This document shows positions 41,174 through 49,956 of a DNA stretch of 64,000 nucleotides, piece after piece. Every line of letters begins with the position of its first letter. Position 1 is the first letter of the stretch. The stretch lies in NCBI RefSeq assembly GCF_031846505.1, contig NZ_JAVRHP010000007.1, forward strand, positions 1 to 64,000, written 5' to 3'. The stretch is from Autumnicola edwardsiae (GTDB lineage: Bacteria > Bacteroidota > Bacteroidia > Flavobacteriales > Flavobacteriaceae). A model generated the notes under the pieces. It saw only the letters and a list, made by a program, of their open reading frames with translations, searched no databases and was not told where the DNA came from. The position numbers were made by a program, and so were the translations under genes.

Positions 41174-43306
41174 ATGAAAGAAAAGGAAGAAAAATCTTCA
41201 AAAAAGATTGAAGATTTAAAGAAGAATACCTCTGATCCCAAGGGGAAAACGATGACCACCAATCAGGGTTTAAAGGTTAACGACACCAACAATTCCTTAA
41301 AAGCAGGAGAACGTGGTGCGACCTTGTTGGAAGATTTTATTTTAAGAGAGAAAATCACTCAATTTGACCATGAGCGTATTCCGGAGCGTATTGTGCATGC
41401 CCGCGGAAGTGGTGCCCACGGTTATTTTGAACTATATGAGAATCAGGAGGAATTTACCAAAGCAGGAATTTTTACAGATACTTCAAGAAAAACACCTGTA
41501 TTTGTACGTTTTTCTACTGTAGCGGGTTCTAAAGGATCGGCAGATCTTGCCCGTGATGTACGAGGTTTCGCCACCAAATTTTATACAGATGAAGGTGTTT
41601 TCGATTTAGTTGGAAACAACATGCCCATATTTTTTATCCAGGATGCAATGAAATTTCCGGATCTAATCCATGCTGTAAAACCAGAACCGGACAGGGAAAT
41701 TCCGCAGGCAGCTTCAGCCCACGATACTTTTTATGATTTTGTTTCGCATACACCGGAAACGCTTCATAATCAAATATGGTTAATGAGTGACCGCGCAATT
41801 CCGCGGAGTTTCAGAATGATGGAAGGCTTTGGAATACACACATTCAGACTTGTAAATGCTGAAGGAAAAGGGCACTTTGTAAAATTCCATTGGAAACCAT
41901 TATTAGGGGTAAAATCTGTTACCTGGGACGAAGCCGTGAAAATTCATGGTGCCGATGCAGATTTCCACAGGAGAGATCTCTGGGATGCGATAGATGCCGG
42001 AAAATATCCCGAATGGGAATTAGGGTTCCAGATAGTTCCCGAAGAAGACGAGCACAAATTCGACTTTGATCTTTTAGATCCTACAAAATTAATTCCTGAA
42101 GAAATGGTCCCGGTAAAACGCATTGGAAAAATGACGCTAAACCGAAATCCCGATAATTTCTTTGCTGAAACCGAGCAGGTGGCATTTCATCCCGGCCATG
42201 TAGTCCCGGGAATAGATTTTACAAATGATCCATTGTTACAGGGACGATTGTTTTCTTACACAGATACGCAATTGTCCAGGTTAGGAAGTCCTAATTTTAA
42301 TGAAATCCCAATCAATCGCCCGGTAAACGAAATTCATAATAATCAGCGGGACGCACATATGCGAATGACGGTAAATAAAGGGAAAACTGCATATTTTCCA
42401 AATTCGATTGGAGGCGGTTGTCCTCACCTTGCTAAAATAGCTGAAGGTGGATTTAGCCATTATGAAGAGCGCATAGATGCGAAAAAAATCAGGGAACGCA
42501 GTGAGAGCTTTAACGATCACTTCTCCCAACCCGCTTTATTTTATCGCAGTTTGACCGAGCACGAGCAGGAGCATGTGGTACAGGCCTATTCCTTTGAACT
42601 GGGAAAATGTACCTACGACCATATAAAGGAGCGCATGCTTTACATCCTTGCCCAAATAGATGAAAGTCTTGCAGCAAAAGTTTCAGTAAACCTTGGTATG
42701 GAAATTCCGGAAAAAGTTGACCAGCCTTTAAATCAGGCAATAGGAGCAGATGCTGATGTAGAGAAACAACAGCCGGGCCCTGCAAAGAATTATCTGGATA
42801 AATCCAAAGCTTTAAGCCAGGAGTTTCTTCCTTCAGAAGGTATTGCTACAAGAAAAATAGCAGTCCTGGCGGGAGACGGCTTTAGTGAAAGTGACTATAA
42901 TAAGATAAAAAAGCCTTTGGAAGACGCAGGAGCGATGGTACAGATCGTAGGGGTTCATGGAGGAACTATAAAGTGTGATAAAGGAGATTCTCACAAAGTG
43001 GCACATGCGCTTATGACTACAGAAAGTGTTGTTTTTGACGCCCTGTACATTCCTGGTGGAAAGAAGAGCATAGATGCACTTATGAAGCAGGCAAAAGCCA
43101 AAAAGTTTATAAATGAAGCTTTAAAGCACTGCAAGGCCATAGCTCTTGATAGTGAAGCAGAAGAACTTTTTGATGCCACTTACGGTAAGGATTTTAAAGA
43201 TGACGAAGCAGTATGCATAAATGAAAGTCCGCAGAAATTTATAAAGGCCATTAGTAAGCACCGCAACTGGAAGCGGGAAAAAGCAGCTATGGAAATTCCT
43301 GCCTAG
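41174..43306 (+). CDS. katE: Large-subunit catalase with C-terminal DJ-1/PfpI domain
   Basis: A 710-residue clade 2 catalase (HPII type) that disproportionates H2O2. A 40-residue charged N-terminal extension precedes the core. Active-site His75 is in IVHARGSGAHG and Asn148 in LVGNNMPIFFIQDAMKFPD. The heme-ligand Tyr362 is in RLFSYTDTQLSRLG. The C-terminal domain, about 560-700, is a class I glutamine-amidotransferase-like fold (RKIAVLAGDGFSESDYNKIK, FDALYIPGGKKS), which large catalases keep as a structural or chaperone part. No signal peptide. Own terminator at 43343-43377. Oxidative stress control is expected, but no OxyR or PerR gene is near. Confidence 0.95.
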   Translation: MKEKEEKSSKKIEDLKKNTSDPKGKTMTTNQGLKVNDTNNSLKAGERGATLLEDFILREKITQFDHERIPERIVHARGSGAHGYFELYENQEEFTKAGIFTDTSRKTPVFVRFSTVAGSKGSADLARDVRGFATKFYTDEGVFDLVGNNMPIFFIQDAMKFPDLIHAVKPEPDREIPQAASAHDTFYDFVSHTPETLHNQIWLMSDRAIPRSFRMMEGFGIHTFRLVNAEGKGHFVKFHWKPLLGVKSVTWDEAVKIHGADADFHRRDLWDAIDAGKYPEWELGFQIVPEEDEHKFDFDLLDPTKLIPEEMVPVKRIGKMTLNRNPDNFFAETEQVAFHPGHVVPGIDFTNDPLLQGRLFSYTDTQLSRLGSPNFNEIPINRPVNEIHNNQRDAHMRMTVNKGKTAYFPNSIGGGCPHLAKIAEGGFSHYEERIDAKKIRERSESFNDHFSQPALFYRSLTEHEQEHVVQAYSFELGKCTYDHIKERMLYILAQIDESLAAKVSVNLGMEIPEKVDQPLNQAIGADADVEKQQPGPAKNYLDKSKALSQEFLPSEGIATRKIAVLAGDGFSESDYNKIKKPLEDAGAMVQIVGVHGGTIKCDKGDSHKVAHALMTTESVVFDALYIPGGKKSIDALMKQAKAKKFINEALKHCKAIALDSEAEELFDATYGKDFKDDEAVCINESPQKFIKAISKHRNWKREKAAMEIPA

Positions 43307-43342
43307 TACTTTCCAACATATTTAATCGGAATATTTTAGAAT

Positions 43343-43377
43343 GGGTTCAGCTCTTAAAAGGTTGAACCCGTTTTTTT
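43343..43377 (+). terminator. Intrinsic terminator of katE
   Basis: GGGTTCA (43343-43349) pairs with TGAACCC (43363-43369), then G and seven T. Confidence 0.88.
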
Positions 43378-43998
43378 ATATGGAAAAACTTCAGATTAAA
43401 ATTGATAATTACATAATAGGAAGTGTAAGCTTCCCCTAATTAGAACTGCCTGATGGTATAAAATTATTGTTTTTTATTTTTCCAGTTTTTCATTAGGCCG
43501 GGGAAAACGATCAAAGTTCGGAATTAGAAGCTGGTCTTACAAATATAGGTGAGTTTCAGTTATAGGTGGAATTGGAGCTATTATAAATATAAAAGCATGA
43601 CAATATTTGGCAGGTTTTATTAAAAGGTTTTGGCCTGGGTGCTCTTGGCGGCTACTTAATTTTTGAAACTAAGAGATTGACCCAAACTTTACCCGAGGAA
43701 GAATACTTATGCTTTTATTTACCCTGCTAAAATTCTGAATTCTGCTGGAAGTTCTATAATAGAGAATGCGGCACACTATGATTTTTTATGGGTGCGGGGA
43801 CATATAAATATTAATCCAAAATTCATCTTTGGACAAGGGATAGCGCGAGATCCACGCGGTCTCCTATGTCAATAAAGAATCTTGAAGAAAACTATTAGCA
43901 ATAAAAAATAAGTTCTTTTTCAAGTTTAAGCTTAGCCTAACATTATGATTTGCATCAAATTATATCAAATCGAATTATTTTTTTACAAAAATTAGAAA

Positions 43999-44026
43999 GT
44001 GCGCGTAAAGTGCGCGTTTTTTTTCT
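43999..44026 (+). terminator. Terminator-like hairpin, orphan
   Basis: GTGCGCG TAAA GTGCGCG then eight T; the stem is only four to five pairs. It fits the end of the decayed stretch upstream. Confidence 0.35.
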
Positions 44027-44056
44027 ATAACCTAAAATGATTAAGTACTAAAAACA

Positions 44057-44085
44057 ACAAAACCCCTGTATTTACAAGGGTTTTT
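44057..44085. terminator. Intrinsic terminator of the tRNA-Arg gene
   Basis: CCCCTGTA pairs with TACAAGGG around TT, with A and T runs on both sides, directly 3' of the tRNA on the minus strand. Confidence 0.8.
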
Positions 44086-44089
44086 CCGG

Positions 44090-44163
<74 letters not shown>

Positions 44164-44282
44164 GTTTTTGCGGTTGCAAATATAAACGTCTTTGCAGATA
44201 AAACAATGTTTTTTATTTAAAAAAATGAATTATAACTAAAAATGCTTTTTAGTAGTCATGGAAGTTACTAAGTACCAGGTAA

Positions 44283-44336
44283 TAATATTTCTGCGGGGCA
44301 AGCCTTCGGAGCATTTCAATGGAATAATTTTTCAAC
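44283..44336 (-). repeat. R2 dispersed repeat, copy 3
   Basis: Minus strand: AATTATTCCATTGAAATGCT then CCGAAGGCTTGCCCCGC. A shorter related block (AAATACCCCGAGGGCTCGCC, minus strand) follows at 44355-44376. Confidence 0.65.
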
Positions 44337-44387
44337 CTTTCTAGCATCTACTAAATAGGCGAGCCCTCGGGGTATTTATCCTTATTA

Positions 44388-44410
44388 AAAAAGCGGCTTT
44401 AAAGCCGCTT
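44388..44410 (-). terminator. Intrinsic terminator of the 88-residue protein gene
   Basis: AAGCGGCTTT/AAAGCCGCTT is a perfect palindrome that overlaps the stop codon at 44409, with a T run on the minus strand. Confidence 0.85.
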
Positions 44411-44675
44411 AAAATTCCTGGACCATTAGTTGCTGTTCCAGATGTTGAGAATTTATTATCAGTTGATTCACAAGGCTGGGAGTTTGCTCTTCCTCCTTAA
44501 CAACACGATCGAATAACCCGTTGAAGCGTCTTATTAATTCGAGCGTTTTTAATGGTAAATGAAAAAAATTCCCTTTTGCGTAGACCTCGTCCACCAATAT
44601 TTTTACAGAAGCAATTTGATTATATTCCTCTTCTGTTGTTTGTATGTAATTAATTTCCTGAATCAAAGCTGACAT
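44409..44675 (-). CDS. Small protein of unknown function (88 residues)
   Basis: I do not recognise this family. It is an all-helical soluble protein by appearance: SALIQEINYIQTTEEEYNQI, VKILVDEVYAKGNFFHLPLK, ELIRRFNGLFDRVVKEEEQT and LVNQLIINSQHLEQQLMVQE. No signal peptide, Cys or His cluster is present. A terminator overlaps its stop codon, which supports a real transcript. It is divergent from manA, with 266 bp between the two starts, and downstream lies tRNA-Arg on the same strand. Confidence 0.65.
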   Translation of the reverse strand: MSALIQEINYIQTTEEEYNQIASVKILVDEVYAKGNFFHLPLKTLELIRRFNGLFDRVVKEEEQTPSLVNQLIINSQHLEQQLMVQEF

Positions 44676-44903
44676 GTTTTATAGTCTTGAGCTAAGCAGG
44701 TATTAAGTGTAGATTTGGCGTGATAAATATAAGAGGTATTTACATTATACATTCACATAGTTTAGGATAATCTGTAAAACACAAATTTTTATCGATAAAG
44801 TGATTCTATGTTGAGTTTTTCTTTCAATTTCTGACTCCTACAGAATCACGATTATTATACCCAATTTTAGAAAGCTTAATTTTTATGTAATCATTTTTAA
44901 AAC

Positions 44904-44911
44904 TATATTTG
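44904..44911 (+). promoter_or_regulatory. manA promoter -7 box
   Basis: TATATTTG is an exact TAnnTTTG match, 30 bases before the ATG at 44942. It rules out the TTG at 44909 as start, since that codon overlaps the box. Confidence 0.55.
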
Positions 44912-44941
44912 ATCGACTTAAACAAATCAAAAAACTCTTCA

Positions 44942-45913
44942 ATGTTAGATTACCCGTTAAAATTCACACCGATACTGAAGGAAAAGATTTGGGGTGGAAA
45001 TAAATTAAAAGATATTTTAAACAAGCATTCTGTTGTCGAGAATCTTGGTGAGAGCTGGGAAATTTCCGGAGTGCAGGATAATGTATCGGTTGTTGAAAAC
45101 GGTTCCTTACGTGGTACTTCTTTGAAAAAGCTTATAGAAGAGAACAAAGGCTACTTATTGGGAGAGAAAATTTATGAGCAGTTTGGCAACGATTTTCCCT
45201 TACTTATAAAATTTATTGATGCGAGTACAGAACTTTCAGTTCAATTACATCCCAATGACCGGCTTGCAAAAAAGCGGCATAATTCCTTTGGAAAGACAGA
45301 AATGTGGTATATAATGCAGGCTGATAATAATGCTAAAATAAATGTTGGCTTTAAAGAGACTATAAGTCGCGATGACTACCTTCAGGCTCTGGAAGCGGGT
45401 GAGATTACTAAACTTCTGAATTTTGAAGAGGTAAAGAAAGGAGATAGCTTTTTTATAAATACAGGTAAGGTCCATGCTATAGGAGCCGGGGTTTTATTGG
45501 CAGAAATTCAGCAGACCTCAGACATTACGTATAGAATTTACGATTGGGACAGGAAAGATGCAGATGGTAATGGCCGGGAGCTTCATACCGCGTTGGCAAT
45601 AGACGCGATAGATTTTGAGAGAAAGGACGACTTTAAATTGAGCTACGACAAAAATATCAATCAGTCTTCCAATATAGCCCGGTGCCAGTATTTTACAACA
45701 AATTACCTCCCAATTAAAGGAAAGCTGAAAAAAGATTATTCTGATCTGGATTCTTTTGTAATCTACATGTGTGTTAGTGGACAGGCTGAAATTTCTGTAA
45801 AAGGGAATTCGGAAAATATTAAGCAGGGCCAAACGATCTTAATTCCTGCAAATATTCAAAAAGTGGAGATAGAAGGGGAAGATTGCGAACTTTTGGAAGT
45901 TTGTATTAACTAA
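44942..45913 (+). CDS. manA: Mannose-6-phosphate isomerase, class I
   Basis: A 323-residue zinc-dependent cupin that interconverts mannose 6-phosphate and fructose 6-phosphate. The start is the ATG at 44942 (MLDYPLKFTPILKEKIWGGN); the longer frame from TTG 44909 overlaps the promoter box. Zinc ligands are seen in STELSVQLHPND, GKTEMWYIM and NTGKVHAIGAGVLLAEIQQT. The short C-terminal cupin half (FVIYMCVSGQAEISVKGNSE) is typical of the bacterial short class of about 320 residues. It supplies mannose for GDP-mannose and glycan synthesis, or channels mannose to glycolysis. Monocistronic; it converges with an aldo-keto reductase across a tandem repeat. Confidence 0.95.
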   Translation: MLDYPLKFTPILKEKIWGGNKLKDILNKHSVVENLGESWEISGVQDNVSVVENGSLRGTSLKKLIEENKGYLLGEKIYEQFGNDFPLLIKFIDASTELSVQLHPNDRLAKKRHNSFGKTEMWYIMQADNNAKINVGFKETISRDDYLQALEAGEITKLLNFEEVKKGDSFFINTGKVHAIGAGVLLAEIQQTSDITYRIYDWDRKDADGNGRELHTALAIDAIDFERKDDFKLSYDKNINQSSNIARCQYFTTNYLPIKGKLKKDYSDLDSFVIYMCVSGQAEISVKGNSENIKQGQTILIPANIQKVEIEGEDCELLEVCIN

Positions 45914-45978
45914 AAAGCAATCTTGATTTTTACTTCCGATTTGTTGTCTGTTGTCAGTTATTAAAAAGCAGGTGGCGG

Positions 45979-46001
45979 TTTTAAAATGGCAATTATCGAA
46001 A
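45979..46001 (+). repeat. R1 dispersed motif
   Basis: Reads TTAAAATGGCAATTATCGAA, consensus, at the head of R3 copy A. Confidence 0.8.
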
Positions 46002-46022
46002 TAGAATAAACTTCTGCTTCAG

Positions 46023-46171
46023 AGTTTTCCCGCGGATTCCGCAGATTTCCGCAGAAAAACAAAAAATATCATCCCAATAGCGGGAAATTTTGTTTTTGAA
46101 CAAGAACAATATTTCTTTTTTCCTCATGTTTCTTGGAGCAAAGCGATCCTGGGTCTTCTTTTCCGTTTCGG
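46023..46171 (+). repeat. R3 repeat, copy A
   Basis: Starts with CCCGCGGATTCCGCAGATTT and ends with AAGCGATCCTGGGTCTTCTT and GTTTCGG. The unit recurs about 190 bases downstream. Confidence 0.8.
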
Positions 46172-46193
46172 TTTTAAAATGGCATTTATCGGC
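46172..46193 (+). repeat. R1 dispersed motif
   Basis: Reads TTAAAATGGCATTTATCGGC, between R3 copies A and B. Confidence 0.75.
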
Positions 46194-46212
46194 AGAGAAT
46201 AGTTGCATAGCT

Positions 46213-46375
46213 CAGTTTCTCCCGCGGATTCCGCTGATTTCCGCAGAAAAACAAGAGAAAACACTCATATAGCAGGAGAATTTAATCTTTTCATAAAATA
46301 TTTTTCTCCTGCCTCTTGTTTCTTGCAGCGAAGCGATCCTGGGTCTTCTATCCTGTTTCGGTTTTTAAAATTCAG
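46213..46375 (+). repeat. R3 repeat, copy B
   Basis: CCCGCGGATTCCGCTGATTT, CCGCAGAAAAACAA, then GCGAAGCGATCCTGGGTCTT and GTTTCGGTTTTTAAAA. The middle diverges from copy A while both ends are conserved. Confidence 0.8.
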
Positions 46376-46422
46376 ACCTCAAAAAGACGATATTCATAAG
46401 GACATTTTGCAGTGAGGCGCAA

Positions 46423-47421
46423 TTAATCCTTCTTGAGAATTTCCTCTATTTTCTGTAATTCCTCTTCACTAAATTTCAGGTTTTGCAACGCTGCGATGTT
46501 ATCCTCCAGCTGGGAAACCTTGCTCACGCCCACAAGTACAGAAGTTACACGCTCATCTTTTAATAACCATGCCACCGCCATTTGCGCCAGACTTTGATTT
46601 CTTGATTCTGCAAGTTTATTTAGTTTCTGAACCTGGTCCACTACCTCGGGTGTAATCTGGGTTTCATCAAGGTAACTGCCTTTGGTAGCTGCCCTCGAAT
46701 CTTCTGGAATTCCGTGCAGATACTTAGACGTTAAAATTCCTTGTTCAAGAGGTGAAAAAACAATACTGCCAATACCTTCCCTTTCCAACGTGTTCAATAA
46801 CCCATTTTCTACCCAACGATCCATCATATTATAGCGCGGCTGGTGAATTAGAAATGGAGTTCCCTGTTCCCTTAGGATTTCTGCGGCTCTGGCGGTATCT
46901 TTTGGAGAATATTGAGAAATTCCTACATACAGAGCCTTTCCTGATCTTACAATCTGATCCAGTGCACCCATTGTTTCTTCCAGAGGAGTGTCTGGGTCTG
47001 ACCTGTGATGATAAAAAATATCCACATAATCCAATCCCATTCTTTTTAAAGATTGGTCCAGGCTGGCAATGAGATACTTCCTGGAACCAAAATTACCATA
47101 AGGCCCGGGCCACATATCCCAGCCTGCTTTGGTGGAAATTATAAGTTCATCCCTGTATTGCTTAAAATCTTCTGCAAAGATCTTACCGAAATTTTTCTCT
47201 GCCGAGCCATAAGGAGGGCCGTAATTATTAGCTAAATCAAAGTGAGTTATACCATTATCAAAGGCTGTTCTCAAAATGTTCCTGGCGTTGTCAAAATCGT
47301 CATTGTCCCCAAAGTTGTGCCAGAGTCCCAGCGAAAGAAGGGGGAGCAGAATTCCACTTTTACCGCAACGGCGGTATTGCATTTTATCGTACCTGTCTTT
47401 ATTGGCAGTGTAATTTTCCAT
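46423..47421 (-). CDS. Aldo/keto reductase, L-glyceraldehyde 3-phosphate reductase type (YghZ-like)
   Basis: A 332-residue NADPH-dependent TIM-barrel reductase. MQYRRCGKSGILLPLLSLGL and HNFGDNDDFDNARNILRTAF open the fold. The tetrad residues are in HFDLANNYGPPYGSAE (Asp, Tyr), ISTKAGWDMWPGPYG (Lys) and IFYHHRSDPDTPLEE (His). The WPGPYG loop and NNYGPPYGSAE are diagnostic for the YghZ/AKR14 group, which reduces L-glyceraldehyde 3-phosphate and methylglyoxal. It contributes to aldehyde detoxification in the cytoplasm. A TAACTTTA box (minus strand, about 47509) is a possible weak promoter. Confidence 0.93.
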   Translation of the reverse strand: MENYTANKDRYDKMQYRRCGKSGILLPLLSLGLWHNFGDNDDFDNARNILRTAFDNGITHFDLANNYGPPYGSAEKNFGKIFAEDFKQYRDELIISTKAGWDMWPGPYGNFGSRKYLIASLDQSLKRMGLDYVDIFYHHRSDPDTPLEETMGALDQIVRSGKALYVGISQYSPKDTARAAEILREQGTPFLIHQPRYNMMDRWVENGLLNTLEREGIGSIVFSPLEQGILTSKYLHGIPEDSRAATKGSYLDETQITPEVVDQVQKLNKLAESRNQSLAQMAVAWLLKDERVTSVLVGVSKVSQLEDNIAALQNLKFSEEELQKIEEILKKD

Positions 47422-47630
47422 TTTTAATTTTTGAATTGGTTATTAAGTTTCGGCTTGTTAATTGGCTTTAAATTTTCCGAATAAAAGCCATATGATATAT
47501 GTTTTAATCGTAAAGTTACATTTTTACGCGGTTTTTATTACTTTAATGGCTGTATGAATCACTCACTTCTTCAGTTTTAAGCTTCTGGATGCAGAAAATA
47601 GTATGCTTTGAATATTCAAATTGTGACCTC

Positions 47631-47652
47631 ATTAAATTGGCAGTTTTCGGTC
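47631..47652 (+). repeat. R1 dispersed motif
   Basis: Reads TAAATTGGCAGTTTTCGGTC. Lies 3' of deoD. Confidence 0.55.
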
Positions 47653-47660
47653 TGTGTTGT

Positions 47661-48362
47661 TTATTCCGCAGTATTAAGGGCGATTTTAATCATTTTAGAA
47701 AAGGACCTCTCCCTGTCTTCAGCGCTTAAACTTTCTCCGCTAATCAGGGAATCGGAAATTGTTAATATGGAAAGGGCAGAAACGCCGTGCTGTGCTGCGA
47801 CGGTATAAATTCCTGCAGTTTCCATTTCGACACAAAGGATGTTGAATTTTGCCCATTTTTGATATTCATTCTCATCTTCTTCATAAAAAGCATCAGAAGA
47901 AAGAATATTCCCGGCGTGCACTGCTATATTTTCTGTCTGTGAATAATTAGCTGCTCTCAAAAAGAGTTCTGAGTCTGCAGTAGGGGAGAAATGTGCACCC
48001 GGAAATCTTGCAGTGTTAATACCCGATGTAGAAGAAGCCGCCATTGCGATTACAATATCATTTATTTTAACTTTTTCCTGATAAGATCCTGCTGAACCTA
48101 CCCGGATAAGATTTTTTACTCCAAATTCGTTTATCAGTTCGTGGCAGTAGATAAGCGTAGAAGGAATTCCCATTCCCGTACCTTGCACTGAAACCTTTTT
48201 TCCCTGGAAAGTGCCCGTAAATCCCAGCATTCCCCTTATATTATTATACTGTACAGCATTTTCAAGAAACTCTTCTGCAATCCACTTTGCCCTTAAGGGA
48301 TCTCCCGGTAAAAGAACAGTTTCTGCAATTTCTTCTTTTTTTGCATTTATGTGAATGCTCAT
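47661..48362 (-). CDS. deoD: Purine-nucleoside phosphorylase, DeoD type
   Basis: A 233-residue hexameric phosphorylase that splits purine (deoxy)nucleosides to base and (deoxy)ribose 1-phosphate. HINAKKEEIAETVLLPGDPL gives His4 and the phosphate Arg. YNNIRGMLGFTGTFQGKKVS and GTGMGIPSTLIYCHELI are DeoD signatures. ILCVEMETAGIY binds the ribose and ISDSLISGE includes the catalytic Asp. The start overlaps the deoC stop (ATGA-type, 4 bases), so the two form a nucleoside-salvage operon: deoxyribose 1-phosphate from DeoD enters glycolysis after mutase action and DeoC. No deoB or deoA gene is present here. Confidence 0.95.
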   Translation of the reverse strand: MSIHINAKKEEIAETVLLPGDPLRAKWIAEEFLENAVQYNNIRGMLGFTGTFQGKKVSVQGTGMGIPSTLIYCHELINEFGVKNLIRVGSAGSYQEKVKINDIVIAMAASSTSGINTARFPGAHFSPTADSELFLRAANYSQTENIAVHAGNILSSDAFYEEDENEYQKWAKFNILCVEMETAGIYTVAAQHGVSALSILTISDSLISGESLSAEDRERSFSKMIKIALNTAE

Positions 48363-49003
48363 ATATTTTTGATTAAAGATATTCCTGAAGAGGTACCCAG
48401 GCGGGCTGCCCCAAGTTTAATATATTTTTCTGCAGTTTCGGTGTCTTTTATTCCGCCTGAAGCTTTTATCTGAAGTTCTTCTTTTACTATAGATTTCATC
48501 AGTTTTACATCCTCAAAACTGGCACCGGAAGTTCCAAAGCCTGTAGATGTTTTTACAAAATTTGCCTTTGCACGGAGCGCACAATTACATGCCGCAATTA
48601 TTTCTTCCTTGGTAAGGTAACAGGTTTCGATGATAACTTTCAGGATTTTTCTTCCAATTGCTTTTTTTATAAGCGCAATTTCATTTTGAACAACTTCTAA
48701 ATTACCTGCTTCTAACTGCCCGATATTGATGACCATATCTATCTCATCGGCTCCCTGGGCTATACATTGTTCAGCTTCAAAAATTTTAGATTTGGTATCC
48801 ATTGCACCAAGCGGAAATCCAATAACTGCAGCCAGCTTGATCTTCGAAGTTTTAAGCTGTTCATGGGCGAGATGAACGTAACAGCCGTTTACGCAAACGG
48901 CATAAAATTGATGTTCTACGGCTTCAGCGCACAAATTCTTAATATCCTGTGGTGTCGCTGTCGGTTTTAAATTAGTGTGATCTATAAATTTGTTCAGTTG
49001 CAT
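48359..49003 (-). CDS. deoC: Deoxyribose-phosphate aldolase
   Basis: A 214-residue class I aldolase that cleaves 2-deoxyribose 5-phosphate to acetaldehyde and glyceraldehyde 3-phosphate. IDHTNLKPTATPQDIKNLCA starts the barrel. DEIDMVINIGQLEAGN holds the catalytic Asp. FVKTSTGFGTSGASFEDV carries the Schiff-base Lys and KASGGIKDTETA the second active-site Lys. All key residues are present and the length is normal for the short DeoC class. It is first in the deoC-deoD operon. TAACTTTA (about 49070-49077, minus strand) could be the -7 box. Confidence 0.95.
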   Translation of the reverse strand: MQLNKFIDHTNLKPTATPQDIKNLCAEAVEHQFYAVCVNGCYVHLAHEQLKTSKIKLAAVIGFPLGAMDTKSKIFEAEQCIAQGADEIDMVINIGQLEAGNLEVVQNEIALIKKAIGRKILKVIIETCYLTKEEIIAACNCALRAKANFVKTSTGFGTSGASFEDVKLMKSIVKEELQIKASGGIKDTETAEKYIKLGAARLGTSSGISLIKNI

Positions 49004-49133
49004 TTAAGGTTGTTTTGTGAGGTAATCAAGCTTCTCTTTCGGACTCTTTTATAACTGATAAGAATATTTAGAGTAAAGTTATAATTTCTGATTGAATATA
49101 ATTTTCGATTTTAACTGAAAAAGAAGCCAAAAC

Positions 49134-49742
49134 TTATAACTCTCCAGAATTTGGGCCGTTAAGAAGTTGCTCCGGACTCAATTCTTCCTGTATTCCCCTT
49201 AATTTTTGATCACCAAATTCTTCATCCCGCACGTCCCAGTACAATTCTATATAAACACTGTCAGGATCATAAAAATAAAGCGACCAGCTAATCTGGTTAT
49301 CTTTAAGTTCGGGATTTAAGTTTTCCCTTTCCAGGTTTTGATAATATTCCGCAAGTTTTTCGCGGCTGTTCAGCTTAAATGCCAATTGTTGAAGGTACCT
49401 TTTACTGGTGGCAATTCTTTCCTGCAAACCTTCCTTTAGAACCAGTTCGTGGTGACTTTCTGTAGCACTTAAAAAGATACGCTTTTTGCCGTTATAACTG
49501 GCTTCTTCATTGGTTCTCATATGCAGGAAGTCTTCATAAAAACGCTGTGATTCTTGTAAATCTGAAACCTGCAGTACGATATGCCCGATTTGCTGATCGT
49601 TAAATGCTTCGGAAGAAGTGTTATCGTCTTTAGAAACATTTTTACGGTCGTTACAAGAGCTGAAAGCAAGTGCAGTAAAAATAAAAATTATTCCTCTAAA
49701 AAGTTGAAGATGTAGTTTTAGGTCTTTGGAAAGTGGTTTCAT
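49134..49742 (-). CDS. VOC-domain lipoprotein (glyoxalase/dioxygenase fold)
   Basis: A 202-residue protein with an N-terminal lipoprotein-type signal (FRGIIFIFTALAFSSCNDRK), so the domain should face the periplasm. The VOC module (residues about 50-180) shows IGHIVLQVSDLQESQRFYED, FLSATESHHELVLKEG and FYDPDSVYIELYWDVRDE. His of GHIVLQV, His of SHHELVL and Glu of YIELYW are in the positions of the three metal ligands of extradiol dioxygenases. VOC enzymes are usually cytoplasmic, and a lipidated one is unusual. Substrate unknown. It is divergent from the sugar porter gene with 214 bp between them. Confidence 0.82.
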   Translation of the reverse strand: MKPLSKDLKLHLQLFRGIIFIFTALAFSSCNDRKNVSKDDNTSSEAFNDQQIGHIVLQVSDLQESQRFYEDFLHMRTNEEASYNGKKRIFLSATESHHELVLKEGLQERIATSKRYLQQLAFKLNSREKLAEYYQNLERENLNPELKDNQISWSLYFYDPDSVYIELYWDVRDEEFGDQKLRGIQEELSPEQLLNGPNSGEL

Positions 49743-49956
49743 AACTTCTTCTTTTTAAAAAGGTAGCAAAAAATTAATTTTCATCATATTTAAAAAGGAA
49801 TTTTCTGATTTGGATTTCATTTTAATAGAAACCTGAAGCTTTTCTCAATATTTAACTAAATTGCCCTCAGCTCCTGAAGCCTTCCAAGGTTTGGAATATG
49901 AAAAATCAAATAATCCAACTGCTGCTTTCCTGATAAGTTAGCACTAAAATGTTAAT

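Larger units (their letters stand above)
43307..44089. other. Intergenic region with probable decayed gene
   Basis: Apart from the catalase terminator there is no intact gene in almost 800 bases. Near 43690-43875 a stop-free stretch of about 60 codons has coding-like composition (AKILNSAGSSIIENAAHYDF, ININPKFIFGQGIARDPRGL) and an adjacent frame gives FGLGALGGYLIFETKRL. Stops break both. A terminator-like GCGC stem plus eight T near 43999-44026 suggests a former plus-strand gene. I cannot identify it. Confidence 0.45.
45914..46422. other. Convergent intergenic region filled by tandem composite repeats
   Basis: It holds two R1 motifs alternating with two copies of a longer repeat (R3). Open frames at 46090-46272 and 46203-46415 are repeat translations and not genes. 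Confidence 0.8.

Noticed and set aside
43690..43880. Naming the coding-like fragment as a capsule assembly or porin remnant
   Set aside because: The resemblance (FIFGQGIARDPRG) is too short for a call.
44909..44941. Upstream TTG start for manA
   Set aside because: It overlaps the exact -7 box TATATTTG. The ATG at 44942 fits the family N-terminus.
46090..46415. Two plus-strand open frames between manA and the aldo-keto reductase
   Set aside because: They translate the R3 repeat units and have no family resemblance.
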